Position numbers and translations under genes: made by a program. From Agrobacterium sp. a22-2 (GTDB lineage Bacteria > Pseudomonadota > Alphaproteobacteria > Rhizobiales > Rhizobiaceae), in contig NZ_JAAXMM010000009.1 of assembly GCF_012276985.1 (NCBI RefSeq), positions 62,001 through 126,000 on the forward strand: a DNA stretch of 64,000 bases, read 5' to 3'. This document shows, piece by piece, positions 37,189-45,048 of this stretch. A model generated the notes under the pieces. It searched no databases and was not told where the DNA came from. It worked only from the letters and a program-made list of their open reading frames with translations. Positions within the stretch are counted from its first letter, which is position 1. Each line of letters opens with the position of its first letter.

Positions 37189-38734
37189 GGGCAGCCTCCC
37201 CGGCATGCATGCCGCCCATCAGGATGCCGATCCGCTCGCGGGTCATGGTCTTGGCGGGATAACTTTCCGACAGCCGGCCTTCGGAGATCGCGGCAATGCT
37301 GGTCGCCACTTCGAAGATCTCGTCGAGATCCTGGCTGATGACCACGACAGCCGAGCCGCTGCGGGCCAGATCGACCAGGGCCTGGCGGATGCGGCTGGCA
37401 GCGCCGGCATCGACGCCCCAGGTCGGCTGGTTGACGACCAGGACGGCGGGTTGGCGGTCGAGTTCGCGCCCGACGATGAATTTCTGCAGATTGCCGCCCG
37501 ACAGGGAGCCTGCCGCAGGGTCAACGCCGCTCTTGCGCACGTCCATGGCTTCCGAAATACGGGCGGCGGCCGTGCGGACGGCGTCGTGGCGGATCAGTTT
37601 CAGAAAACCGCCGCCGAGAAAGGCCTTGCGATCCGACTGGTTGCGCGCCAGCAGCAGGTTGTCGGAGAGGCTGAGCGCCGGAACGGCGGCATGGCCATGG
37701 CGCTCCTCGGGCACGAAGCCGGCGCCCATCAACCGACGCGCCGAAATGCCGAGCCGGCCAACCGCCTTGCCGCGGATGCGGATGCGCTCGTTGTCTTCGA
37801 CGGGATATTCGCCGGACAGCGCGTCGAACAGTTCCGACTGGCCATTGCCGGCCACGCCGGCGATCGCCAGCACCTCGCCTGCCTTGACCGACAGGGACAG
37901 TTTTTTCAGCGGCATGGCAAAGGGCGAGCGCGGCCGGACGGTGAGATCGGTAATCTCCAGCTGCACGGCGCCAAGCGGCGCGTCTTCTTCCTGGTAGACA
38001 CTGGCGACTTCGCCGCCGACCATCATGCGGGCGAGCGACGCCGGCGTTTCCTGGCGGGGATCGCAGGCGCCGGTCACCCTGCCGTGACGCAGCACCGTGG
38101 CGCGGTCGCAGATGCGCTGCACCTCTTCAAGGCGGTGGCTGATATAGAGAACCGAGCGGCCCTCGCTCCTCAGCTTTTCCAGCGTCTCGAACAGCCGGTC
38201 GGCTTCCTGCGGCGTCAGGACCGAGGTCGGTTCATCGAGAATGATCAGCTTGGGGTTCTGCAGCAGGGCGCGGACGATCTCGATGCGCTGGCGTTCGCCG
38301 ACCGACAGATCGGCCACATGGGCGTCGGGATCGAGCGGCAGGCCATAGGCCTTTGACAGTTCGGCGGCCTTTTGCGAAATGGTGCCGATCGATGTCTTGC
38401 CGTCGAGCGACAGGGCGATATTCTCGGCCACCGTCAGCGCTTCGAACAGGGAGAAATGCTGGAAGACCATGCCGATGCCGAGCTGGCGGGCCGCTCCCGG
38501 CGAGGCGATTTCGACGGGCCTGCCCTGCCAGACGATCCGGCCGGATGTCGGCGCCAGCACGCCGAACAGCATTTTCACCAGGGTCGATTTGCCGGCGCCG
38601 TTCTCACCCAGCAGCGCGTGAATTTCGCCTGGCCGGATGTCCAGGTCGATGGCATTGCAGGCCGTGAAGGCGCCGAACATCTTGGTAAGCTGGCTGACCG
38701 AAAGCAGCGCGTCCGGTACTGCTGTTTGCGACAC
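37178..38734 (-). CDS. ABC transporter ATP-binding protein (BMP/nucleoside type)
   Basis: A 518-residue ATPase with two NBDs. The first has Walker A GENGAGKST, signature LSVGERQRIEI and Walker B LIILDEPTSVL. The second has GVAGNGQSE instead of a canonical P-loop, LSGGNLQK, and VLVVNQPTWGVD, where the Walker B Asp-Glu are replaced, so it should hydrolyse poorly; this asymmetry is common in BMP-type importers. GTG at 38734 is preferred over longer frames because AAGGGGGA precedes it. It is the first gene of the operon. A 6-bp-stem hairpin (38759-38775) lies just upstream in the leader. Confidence 0.87.
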   Translation of the reverse strand: MSQTAVPDALLSVSQLTKMFGAFTACNAIDLDIRPGEIHALLGENGAGKSTLVKMLFGVLAPTSGRIVWQGRPVEIASPGAARQLGIGMVFQHFSLFEALTVAENIALSLDGKTSIGTISQKAAELSKAYGLPLDPDAHVADLSVGERQRIEIVRALLQNPKLIILDEPTSVLTPQEADRLFETLEKLRSEGRSVLYISHRLEEVQRICDRATVLRHGRVTGACDPRQETPASLARMMVGGEVASVYQEEDAPLGAVQLEITDLTVRPRSPFAMPLKKLSLSVKAGEVLAIAGVAGNGQSELFDALSGEYPVEDNERIRIRGKAVGRLGISARRLMGAGFVPEERHGHAAVPALSLSDNLLLARNQSDRKAFLGGGFLKLIRHDAVRTAAARISEAMDVRKSGVDPAAGSLSGGNLQKFIVGRELDRQPAVLVVNQPTWGVDAGAASRIRQALVDLARSGSAVVVISQDLDEIFEVATSIAAISEGRLSESYPAKTMTRERIGILMGGMHAGEAAHAH

Positions 38735-38758
38735 ATATCCCCCTTGCCACGCAGTCTC

Positions 38759-38775
38759 CGGGCGATGACCGCCCG
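38759..38775 (-). other. Leader hairpin upstream of the BMP-transporter operon
   Basis: CGGGCG (38759-38764) pairs with CGCCCG (38770-38775) around a five-base loop, about 25 bases before the GTG start. No known riboswitch core was recognised. It may affect translation start or be incidental. Confidence 0.35.
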
Positions 38776-38950
38776 ATCCCCATGCGTGGTCGTTACCGAT
38801 ACTCATTGCCCCGACCGGCTTGCCGCTTGCGACCGGTCCGGGCTCATTTCCCACTATTGATACCCGGATTGCTGCCACGCACAACAGTCAACCGACCATT
38901 TTTTGTGCATGCCCAAGCTTTCCTCGCCTGAAGGCCCAGAGAGGCGGTGC

Positions 38951-39676
38951 TTACGACTTACCGAGCGCGGGAACGAACTGCAGCACACCGCCGATCACAT
39001 AGAGGTAAATCCCTGTTACGACGAAGGGAATGACCAGCCAGGACGGGCTGTCGAAATGCATCAGCAGGGCCGCTCCGCCTAACCCGCACCACAGGAAGAA
39101 GACAGCCAGATTGAGCGGCCGCAGGCGCTTGACGCGCACCGGATGGAGAAAATTGATCGGCAGGAAGGTCAGGAACACCGAGACGGTGACGACGGTCATC
39201 GCCGTGGTCGCCGAGGCATCGATGACGAACAGCGTGAAGACGATCATGTTCCAGACGACGGGAAAGCCGGAGAAGAAATACTCGTCGGTCTTCATGCCCA
39301 TGTCGGCATAATAGATGGCGCTGGACACCACGATCATGCCGGCCGCCACGAAGGACAGGGGTTCGCCGATCATGCCGCTCTGATAGAGCGCAAAGGCCGG
39401 CAGCAGCACATAGGTGACATAGTCGATAATATTGTCGAGCGTATCGCCGGACCAGTTCGGCAGCACCTCCTTGACGCGCACCTTGCGGGCGATCGGACCG
39501 TCGATGCCGTCGACCGCCAGCGCCAGGCCGAGCCACCAGAACATGTCGACGAATCGATGCTCGGCCGCCGCCACCACACCGAGGAAGGCCAGGAACGAAC
39601 CGGACGCCGTCAGGATATGAACCGAGAAGGCGCGGATTTCCGCATAGGGCACGCGCCTGTAGTTGAAAATCTTCAT
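38951..39676 (-). CDS. pcs: Phosphatidylcholine synthase
   Basis: A 241-residue inner-membrane enzyme that joins choline to CDP-diacylglycerol to make phosphatidylcholine, the bacterial Pcs pathway. The CDP-alcohol phosphotransferase signature is present as DGIDGPIARK...SGDTLDNIIDY with the spaced aspartates intact, and about eight hydrophobic segments are seen. The start MKIFNYRRVPYAEIRAF at 39676 gives the same length as the characterised Sinorhizobium enzyme. It is typical of Rhizobiaceae, which need PC for symbiosis or pathogenesis. Single gene, divergent from the monooxygenase. Confidence 0.95.
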   Translation of the reverse strand: MKIFNYRRVPYAEIRAFSVHILTASGSFLAFLGVVAAAEHRFVDMFWWLGLALAVDGIDGPIARKVRVKEVLPNWSGDTLDNIIDYVTYVLLPAFALYQSGMIGEPLSFVAAGMIVVSSAIYYADMGMKTDEYFFSGFPVVWNMIVFTLFVIDASATTAMTVVTVSVFLTFLPINFLHPVRVKRLRPLNLAVFFLWCGLGGAALLMHFDSPSWLVIPFVVTGIYLYVIGGVLQFVPALGKS

Positions 39677-39873
39677 ATCGGTCCGACCGTCCCTCATTGC
39701 TCCCGGTGCAGGGGATATTCCCCGAATCCGTTCGTTTTGCAACAACGCAGCCGCGGCAATACAGTATTGGCCCGCCGAGTCCCGATTGTCGTGGCGCGAT
39801 GACTGCGCCAATTCAACCCATGGATTTCGATCGGCGGACGCACTAGATTGCCGGCAGAAAACAATGGATCCCC

Positions 39874-41127
39874 ATGATGAGACAGTTTGACATAGCGGTA
39901 ATCGGTGCAGGCCTGGCCGGGAGCGTGGCGGCCTTGGCGATGGCGCGCGGCGGGCGTTCGGTGGTGCTGGTGGCCGGCGCGCGGACGGTTGCCGATGGGC
40001 GCACGACGGCGCTGATGGACCAGTCGATCGGCTTCATGGCCCGCCTTGGCCTGTGGGAAGAGATCGCGCCCTTTGCCGCCGCTCTGTCGACCATGCAGAT
40101 CATCGACGGCACCAAGCGCCTGCTGCGGGCGCCGCCGGTGGCGTTCCGCAGCGCCGAGATCGGCATCGACGCCTTCGGCTACAACATGGCCAACCGCGAT
40201 CTGATGGCTGTTCTGGAAAAGGCGCTGGCGCACGAACAAGGCGTCAGCATTCTGACCGCACAGGCCGACAGCGTGTCGTTCGACGATGGTGGCGTGACGA
40301 TCACGCTGGATACGGGCGAGACGCTCGCGGTCGATTTCGTCATCGGCGCGGACGGACGCAAATCGAAGACCCGCGACAGCGCCGGCGTCGCCGTGCGCAA
40401 CTGGTCCTATCCGCAATCGGCCCTGGTTCTGAATTTCGCCCATACCGTGCCGCATCACAATGTCTCGACGGAATTCCACACCGAGACCGGGCCTTTCACA
40501 CAGGTGCCGCTGCCCGGCCAGCGCTCCAGCCTGGTCTGGGTGGTCGAGCCGGCGGAGGCGACGCGGCTTGCGGCCCTGCCGCTTAAAGACCTCAGCCGAT
40601 TGGTCGAAACGCGCATGCAGTCATTGCTCGGTAAGGTGACCGTCGAGGACGGCGTGCAGTGCTGGCCGCTGTCGGGCATGACGGCGCTACGATACGGCAA
40701 GGGGCGTGCCGCCTTTATCGGCGAGGCCGCGCATGCCTTTCCGCCGATCGGCGCGCAAGGGCTGAACCTCAGCCTGCGCGATGTCATGACGCTCGAAGAC
40801 ATCCTGTGTGCCGATCGCCACAAGCCGATTGCCGCGGATGCCGGCGATGTCTTCGACCGCCGTCGGCGGATCGACGTCATCAGCCGCACGGCAAGCGTCG
40901 ACATTTTGAACCGCTCGCTGCTGTCGAGCTTCCTGCCGGTGCAGATGCTGCGGGCGGCGGGCCTGCATCTGTTGAATTCGGTGGCGCCGCTGCGCCATCT
41001 GGTCATGCGCGAAGGCGTCGAGCCCGGCCGCGGCTTCGGTTCGTTTCCGGCCTTGTTAGGGAAAAAGATCCGCCGGCAGGCGCCCGGTGGTGATGGCGAA
41101 AAGCAGGCCGGATACGGTCAGGACTGA
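39874..41127 (+). CDS. UbiH/UbiF-family FAD-dependent monooxygenase
   Basis: A 417-residue flavoprotein hydroxylase. The FAD-binding Rossmann motif is FDIAVIGAGLAGSVAALAMARGG near the N-terminus, the middle motif is DFVIGADGRKSKTRD, and the C-terminal flavin motif is GEAAHAFPPIGAQGLNLSLRD. The UbiH/UbiF/COQ6 group hydroxylates ubiquinone precursors; the exact ring position cannot be assigned. Its last 24 codons overlap the 3' end of the convergent AEC gene, and the tail RRQAPGGDGEKQAGYGQD looks like read-through into that gene rather than conserved sequence. ATG at 39877 is an equally possible start. Confidence 0.87.
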   Translation: MMRQFDIAVIGAGLAGSVAALAMARGGRSVVLVAGARTVADGRTTALMDQSIGFMARLGLWEEIAPFAAALSTMQIIDGTKRLLRAPPVAFRSAEIGIDAFGYNMANRDLMAVLEKALAHEQGVSILTAQADSVSFDDGGVTITLDTGETLAVDFVIGADGRKSKTRDSAGVAVRNWSYPQSALVLNFAHTVPHHNVSTEFHTETGPFTQVPLPGQRSSLVWVVEPAEATRLAALPLKDLSRLVETRMQSLLGKVTVEDGVQCWPLSGMTALRYGKGRAAFIGEAAHAFPPIGAQGLNLSLRDVMTLEDILCADRHKPIAADAGDVFDRRRRIDVISRTASVDILNRSLLSSFLPVQMLRAAGLHLLNSVAPLRHLVMREGVEPGRGFGSFPALLGKKIRRQAPGGDGEKQAGYGQD

Positions 41128-42018
41128 AAACACCGTGGTCAGCAGGATGGTGGCCGAGGCCCGCTCCTGCCAGACGCCGTATTGCTGGCCGATGACGAAG
41201 ACATTGGTGGCGGTCGGCAGGGCGGCCAGCAGCACGGCGGTATAGATCCACAGCGGATCGAAATTGCCGACGGCGCCCAGCACGACGTAGACCACCAGCG
41301 GATGCAGCATCAACTTGATCGGCACGATATAGACGATCTCGGCCGGAATGCGCGTAAGCGGCCTGAGCGCCAGCGTCACCCCCATGGCAAACAGCGCGCA
41401 CGGGGCGGCAGACTGGGCGAGATAGTCGATGAGGCGCTGCAGGGCGAGCGGCGGTTCGAACTGACCGGCCGCCGCCACGAAGCCGGCAGCCGTGGCCAGA
41501 ATGAAGGGATGGAAGGCGATCTTCTTCGCCACATCCAGGACCAGCAGCCCGCGCGGCCGGGAATCGCCGCCGGCCAGCGCCATCATCGCCGGCGCCACCA
41601 TGAAATGCACGGCATTTTCAAAGCAGAAGACCAGCGCCACGGGTACGGCAGCTGCCTCCCCGAACGCCAGCAGCGCCAGGCCGGGGCCCATATAGCCGAT
41701 ATTGCCATAAGCGGCCCCGAGCGCCTGCATGGTGCTGTCGGCCAGGCTGTTGCCGCGCCACAGCCGACCGATCAGGAAGACCAGCAGAAAGATCGTATAC
41801 GTACCGGCAAGACAAGCCAGAATGAAATCGATACGGGTCAGTTGCTCGATCGGTGTGCGCGACACCAGCTTGAAGAACAGCGCCGGCAGCGACACATAGA
41901 TGATGAAGACATTGAGCCAGCCCAAGGCACCGGCCGGCTGGTGGGTGAGCCTTGCGGCGACATAGCCGATCAGGATGAGCCCGAAAAACGGCAAAACCAA
42001 TGCGACAATGTCGGCCAT
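41056..42018 (-). CDS. AEC-family transporter (auxin efflux carrier type)
   Basis: A 320-residue membrane protein with ten hydrophobic segments in a 5+5 arrangement, starting ADIVALVLPFFGLILIGYVAARL. Family hallmarks include LNVFIIYVSLPALFFKLVS in the first half and LPTATNVFVIGQQYGV in the second. Bacterial AEC proteins carry dicarboxylates such as malonate or malate, or other organic anions; substrate unknown here. Its 3' end overlaps the UbiH-like gene by 72 bases on the opposite strand. Confidence 0.88.
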   Translation of the reverse strand: MADIVALVLPFFGLILIGYVAARLTHQPAGALGWLNVFIIYVSLPALFFKLVSRTPIEQLTRIDFILACLAGTYTIFLLVFLIGRLWRGNSLADSTMQALGAAYGNIGYMGPGLALLAFGEAAAVPVALVFCFENAVHFMVAPAMMALAGGDSRPRGLLVLDVAKKIAFHPFILATAAGFVAAAGQFEPPLALQRLIDYLAQSAAPCALFAMGVTLALRPLTRIPAEIVYIVPIKLMLHPLVVYVVLGAVGNFDPLWIYTAVLLAALPTATNVFVIGQQYGVWQERASATILLTTVFSVLTVSGLLFAITTGRLPADLFP

Positions 42019-42084
42019 GTGTTGCGGCTCCGCCTCAATATGCCGAACCTCACGAAGACCCAGCCACTCTTCCCTCCTTCGGCC

Positions 42085-42831
42085 TTAGCCGATTTGTGAC
42101 AGGATTGGAAAGGTCTGCTGGAACCAAATCGCCAGATCGCTGACGAAACCGAAGATGAAGGCAAGGCCGGTCAGCACGAGAAGTCCGCCCATCAGCTTTT
42201 CGACCAGGCCGAGATGGCGGCGGAACCGGGTCAAAAAGCGCATGAAGGCGCCGGAAAATCCGGCGGCGATCCAGAACGGCACGGCTAGGCCCAGCGAATA
42301 GACGGCGAGCAGCAGGGCGCCGTCGCCGACCGTTTCGCGCGACGCCGCAACGCCCAGAATGGCGCCCAGCACCGGACCGATGCAGGGTGTCCAGCCAAAG
42401 GCGAAGGCAAGGCCCATGACATAGGCGCCGGTCAGCGTCGCCGGCTTGCCGCTGCCTTGAAACCGCATTTCGCTCGACAGCAAGCCGATACGGAACACGC
42501 CAAGAAAATTCAGCCCCATCAGGATGATGATCAGGCCGCCGAGCTTGGACAAGAGATCGAGATGCTGGCGCAGCAGCACGCCAATGGTGGAGGCCCCTGC
42601 CCCGAGCGCCACGAAAACGGTGGCAAAGCCGAGCGTGAAGAGCAGCGAGGACAACAGCACGGCGCGGCGCGTATCGGCGGCGGCCTTGGCCGTCTCGCCG
42701 CGGAACTGCTCGACCGATATGCCGGCCATGTAACAGAGATAGGGCGGCACCAGCGGCAGCACGCAGGGCGACAGGAAGGACAGCGTCCCGGCCAGGAGCG
42801 CGCTGAAGAAGGATATATCGGCAATCGACAC
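42085..42831 (-). CDS. ccdA: CcdA-type cytochrome c biogenesis / thiol-disulfide exchange protein
   Basis: A 248-residue membrane protein with six predicted helices. It carries the two redox cysteines in their usual places, LSFLSPCVLPLVPPYLCY in helix 1 and FAFGWTPCIGPVLGAILG in helix 4. CcdA carries reducing equivalents across the inner membrane for cytochrome c maturation and periplasmic thiol repair. It lacks the extra domains of DsbD. It stands alone, 65 bases upstream of the AEC gene on the same strand, with a palindromic repeat just upstream of its start. Confidence 0.93.
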   Translation of the reverse strand: MSIADISFFSALLAGTLSFLSPCVLPLVPPYLCYMAGISVEQFRGETAKAAADTRRAVLLSSLLFTLGFATVFVALGAGASTIGVLLRQHLDLLSKLGGLIIILMGLNFLGVFRIGLLSSEMRFQGSGKPATLTGAYVMGLAFAFGWTPCIGPVLGAILGVAASRETVGDGALLLAVYSLGLAVPFWIAAGFSGAFMRFLTRFRRHLGLVEKLMGGLLVLTGLAFIFGFVSDLAIWFQQTFPILSQIG

Positions 42832-42853
42832 GGCGCAGGCTCCACTTCACCAC

Positions 42854-42963
42854 CTAAAGCATGCCGCGATCGTTCGGATCCGCTCGTCACGCCTATCTCT
42901 TTATTATGCTGCATGTCGTCATCTTGAAAACCGGTGCCCACTTTCGGGCGACATGCTTTAAGC
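42854..42963. repeat. Rhizobial intergenic palindromic repeat (RIME-like), copy 2
   Basis: A 110-bp block, related to 15132-15246 and in the same orientation: TAAAGC at the left end, CGCGATC-TTC-GATCCGCT-type middle, then TATCTCTTT, GCATGTCG and CGACATGC arms around AAAACCGGTGCCCACTTTCGG, and TTTAAGC at the right. The palindromic right half keeps only an 8-bp outer stem, so this copy is more diverged. Confidence 0.78.
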
Positions 42964-43059
42964 GGCCCTTCCTATCGCCCGGCTGGCCGCTCTGCCAATC
43001 ACCTTTTCGCGCACGTGACGTAAAACCGCAGGAGACACGCATTTTCGACGTTTTTTGGG

Positions 43060-43088
43060 TTGACCCGCCGGGGTCACCTGCCTATGTT
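43060..43088 (+). promoter_or_regulatory. Sigma-70 promoter of tRNA-Lys
   Basis: TTGACC (43060-43065) and TATGTT (43083-43088) are separated by exactly 17 bases, close to the housekeeping consensus. The -10 ends 39 bases before the tRNA. Confidence 0.75.
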
Positions 43089-43127
43089 CCGCGCACTTCC
43101 AGGGGAGCTGATTTGCTCGCCTCTCGG

Positions 43128-43203
43128 GAGAGCGTAGCTCAGCTGGTAGAGCAACTGACTTTTAATCAGTAGGTCCCGGGTTCGAACCCCGGCGCTCTCA
43201 CCA
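43128..43203 (+). tRNA. tRNA-Lys (anticodon TTT)
   Basis: All cloverleaf parts are present: acceptor GAGAGCG with CGCTCTC, D-arm GCTC...GAGC, anticodon stem ACTGA/TCAGT with loop CTTTTAA (anticodon TTT), T-arm CCGGG-TTCGAAC-CCCGG, discriminator A and an encoded CCA. A good promoter lies upstream. Its 3' 25 bases plus one T recur exactly at 44003-44028, marking it as the target of an integration event. Confidence 0.97.
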
Positions 43204-43204
43204 T
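43179..43204 (+). repeat. attL-like direct repeat (tRNA-Lys 3' end)
   Basis: This 26-bp segment runs from the T-stem (GGTTCGAACC) to the CCA plus T. An exact second copy is at 44003-44028. The first copy is inside the functional tRNA gene. Confidence 0.85.
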
Positions 43205-43322
43205 GAAATCAATACCTTAACTGTTGAATTTGAGTCCTAAAAGGGCTGGAATTGCGTAGATGTATTGCACGGTATCCCGCCGGATGATCACCATGGAAGC
43301 TTTGCGCCAAATCGTGTAAGCT

Positions 43323-43625
43323 ATGATCATGAACAGAAGCGAGGCCATTCAGAAGCTCCAACGGCATGCCGATGCCATAAAAAGCATGGGCGCAACGGCT
43401 CTGTACCTTTTCGGATCGACGGTCCGCGACGAAGCTCAGAGGTCGAGCGACCTCGACCTGTTCATTGACTATGATCCGGCCAAACGGTTCTCGCTCCTCG
43501 ACCTAGTCGGGATAAAGCAGTTTCTGGAGGAAGAGCTTTCCGTAGAGGTTGACGTCACGACCCGTAGCAGCCTGCACCCGATGCTGCGCACCGATATCGA
43601 ACAATCCGCCATTCGTGTTTTCTGA
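43323..43625 (+). CDS. mntA: MntA-type nucleotidyltransferase antitoxin
   Basis: A 100-residue minimal nucleotidyltransferase. It carries the defining GS-X10-DXD motif: Gly31-Ser32 in LFGSTVRDE and Asp43-Leu-Asp45 in SSDLDLFID, plus a third acidic position in VEVDV. In characterised pairs MntA modifies the HepT toxin with AMP units and so silences it. It overlaps the hepT-type start by one base (TGATG). An internal ATG at 43329 (MNRSEAIQK) is an alternative start. It lies within the tRNA-Lys islet and has lower GC than the flanking chromosome. Confidence 0.87.
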   Translation: MIMNRSEAIQKLQRHADAIKSMGATALYLFGSTVRDEAQRSSDLDLFIDYDPAKRFSLLDLVGIKQFLEEELSVEVDVTTRSSLHPMLRTDIEQSAIRVF

Positions 43626-43984
43626 TGGTCAAGCGCAAGGTCGGTCCGGTTCTGGCTGAGATTATGGATGCCATCGAAGGCATCGAAGCCCACACCGCCG
43701 GAAAGTCCCTTGCAGAGTTTAAAAACGACTGGCTGCTGCGCCTCGGCACCCAGCGGGCACTGGAAATTGTGTCGGAAGCTTGCCGCCACATACCTGACGA
43801 GCTTTTGAATCTCGCTCCCGATGTCCCGTGGAAGAAGATTCGCGGGATCGGCAATGTCTTGCGCCACGAGTACCATAAGATTGCGGATGACGTGATCTGG
43901 GTTGTCGTAACGGAAAACACCCTTCCTCTGAAGGCCGCCATCAAGACCATCCAGCAATGCATCGAGGATGAGAGCCAGCCCTAG
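43625..43984 (+). CDS. hepT: HepT-type HEPN ribonuclease toxin (DUF86)
   Basis: A 119-residue all-helical HEPN/DUF86 protein, the likely toxin of the pair; HepT proteins cut RNA as dimers. Family stretches include LGTQRALEIVSEACRHIP and VPWKKIRGIGNVLRHEYHKI. The usual RX4HXY motif is altered: the expected Arg is Gly75 or nearby, while Arg80 directly precedes His81, with Tyr83 kept and another Arg at 73. This form may be a normal subgroup or may have altered catalysis. Its start overlaps the antitoxin stop, and its stop lies 18 bases before the second tRNA repeat. Confidence 0.85.
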   Translation: MVKRKVGPVLAEIMDAIEGIEAHTAGKSLAEFKNDWLLRLGTQRALEIVSEACRHIPDELLNLAPDVPWKKIRGIGNVLRHEYHKIADDVIWVVVTENTLPLKAAIKTIQQCIEDESQP

Positions 43985-44002
43985 GAGGTGCGGAAACGGG
44001 CC

Positions 44003-44028
44003 GGTTCGAACCCCGGCGCTCTCACCAT
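44003..44028 (+). repeat. attR-like direct repeat (copy of tRNA-Lys 3' end)
   Basis: An exact 26-bp copy of 43179-43204, ending CACCAT and followed by TTTTC. It is not part of any complete tRNA. Confidence 0.85.
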
Positions 44029-44146
44029 TTTTCAAGCCGAAGACATAAAGATATCCAGCGGCGTTCACGGCGCGCGGCGTCCACATGCTGCAGTCTGCCG
44101 GTGAAGGAGCCCACCTGGTCGGGCGGGCTCTCGTGTTGCGGCTTTC

Positions 44147-44383
44147 TCAGGTCTCGTCGTCGCATTCGGTGATTTCGCAGACGGAATCTTCCGTGGTGCG
44201 GGCGGCGCATTCGTTGAGCGCTTTTTCGCGGGCGCTGCCTTCGTTGTCGTAGTTGTAGCTATAGCCATAGCTGCCTTCATCGGACACGGCGATGCAGCCC
44301 CAGGCGAATGCCGAGCTTGTCGATGCGGTGAGCGAGGCGGAGAGAACGAGGGCCGCAAGGCCCAGTCGAGATATTGAAGTCAT
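44147..44383 (-). CDS. Small exported DUF4189-like protein
   Basis: A 78-residue protein with a signal peptide (SRLGLAALVLSASLTASTSSAFA) followed by WGCIAVSDEGSYGYSYNYDNEGSAREKALNECAARTTEDSVC, which has the WGCIAV start and alternating cysteines seen in DUF4189 proteins. Function is unknown; the family is periplasmic or secreted. ATG at 44383 begins the signal peptide. It lies just beyond the tRNA islet on the opposite strand and shares a 284-base divergent region with the lipoprotein gene. Confidence 0.78.
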   Translation of the reverse strand: MTSISRLGLAALVLSASLTASTSSAFAWGCIAVSDEGSYGYSYNYDNEGSAREKALNECAARTTEDSVCEITECDDET

Positions 44384-44599
44384 GGAACCTATTCCCCTGA
44401 GGATTAAGGAGCGCGCCTGCGCCGTTATGGGGTGGACCTCCTGCAAGACGTGAAGGAGGCCACATCGATTTGATGACGGCATTTCCGGCAGGGGACAAGA
44501 GCCGTTGGACAATCGTCAAAAATAGTCCGTCAGCCCAGGCGGCAAACAGGGACACGGCCGTGCGGGGCTCGCTCTGCACGATCGTCCTGATCATTTTAG

Positions 44600-44625
44600 G
44601 GAACTGTTTCCCCAGGCCTTGCGTT
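44600..44625 (+). promoter_or_regulatory. EcfG/RpoE2-type stress promoter of the lipoprotein gene
   Basis: GGAAC (44600-44604) and CGTT (44622-44625) are 17 bases apart, equal to the GGAAC-N19-TT spacing known for the rhizobial general-stress sigma factor RpoE2. It ends 42 bases before the gene start. Confidence 0.6.
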
Positions 44626-44667
44626 CAGGGGAGATCATGCCATAGCTCGGCATTGATTGGAGACGCC

Positions 44668-44958
44668 ATGACCCGTAAATCCCTGATTTCCTTTGTTGCC
44701 ATCGGCCTTTCGAGCCTGACCCTTGCCGGGTGCGTCAGCGAAGGCGAACCTTACAGATCCCGCCCGCCGGTCTATCGGGAGCCCATCGTCGAAGACCGCA
44801 ACTATTACCGCACGAACGACTATCGCCCGCGGCGCCCGGTCAATCCCGACCGTTACGACGCAGACCGGGACGATCGGTACCGTCCTCGCGGCGATGACCG
44901 CCCGATCTGCAACGAGCGCGGCTGCATCGATCCGAACGACTCCCGCTTCCGAGGCTGA
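44668..44958 (+). CDS. Small Arg/Asp/Tyr-rich lipoprotein
   Basis: A 96-residue protein with a lipoprotein signal (SLISFVAIGLSSLTLAGC), the lipobox LAGC placing the lipidated Cys near residue 21. The mature part is short and very rich in Arg, Asp, Tyr and Pro (for example NYYRTNDYRPRRP, DRDDRYRPRGDDRP) and has two more cysteines in CNERGC. No family recognised. GGAG lies six bases before ATG 44668. A stress-type promoter match lies upstream, so an envelope stress role is possible. Confidence 0.75.
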   Translation: MTRKSLISFVAIGLSSLTLAGCVSEGEPYRSRPPVYREPIVEDRNYYRTNDYRPRRPVNPDRYDADRDDRYRPRGDDRPICNERGCIDPNDSRFRG

Positions 44959-45048
44959 CCTGCCGGGCAAATGATCGGGCGATCCCTGTTGCGGTTGGCC
45001 CGATCCGAACATGGTTAACGATTGCTCAACCACCCCTTGGTTAGACTG

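Larger units (their letters stand above)
43205..44028 (+). mobile_element. Minimal tRNA-Lys islet carrying a MntA/HepT toxin-antitoxin pair
   Basis: The 824 bases after the tRNA-Lys gene end with an exact copy of its last 26 bases. Repeated tRNA 3' ends bracketing foreign genes are the classical mark of site-specific integration. The only genes inside are the MntA and HepT genes; no integrase, excisionase or transposase fits in the space. After the second copy comes CCATTTTTC, which looks like the original tRNA terminator. It may be a decayed island, a satellite mobilised by another element's integrase, or a two-gene cassette exchanged by recombination at the tRNA. Confidence 0.7.

Noticed and set aside
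38735..38950. Riboswitch upstream of the BMP transporter operon
   Set aside because: Only one small hairpin was seen; no purine, guanidine or other known core was recognised.
44029..44146. A second tRNA gene after the islet
   Set aside because: Only the 3' 26 bases of tRNA-Lys are present; there is no D-arm or anticodon arm upstream.
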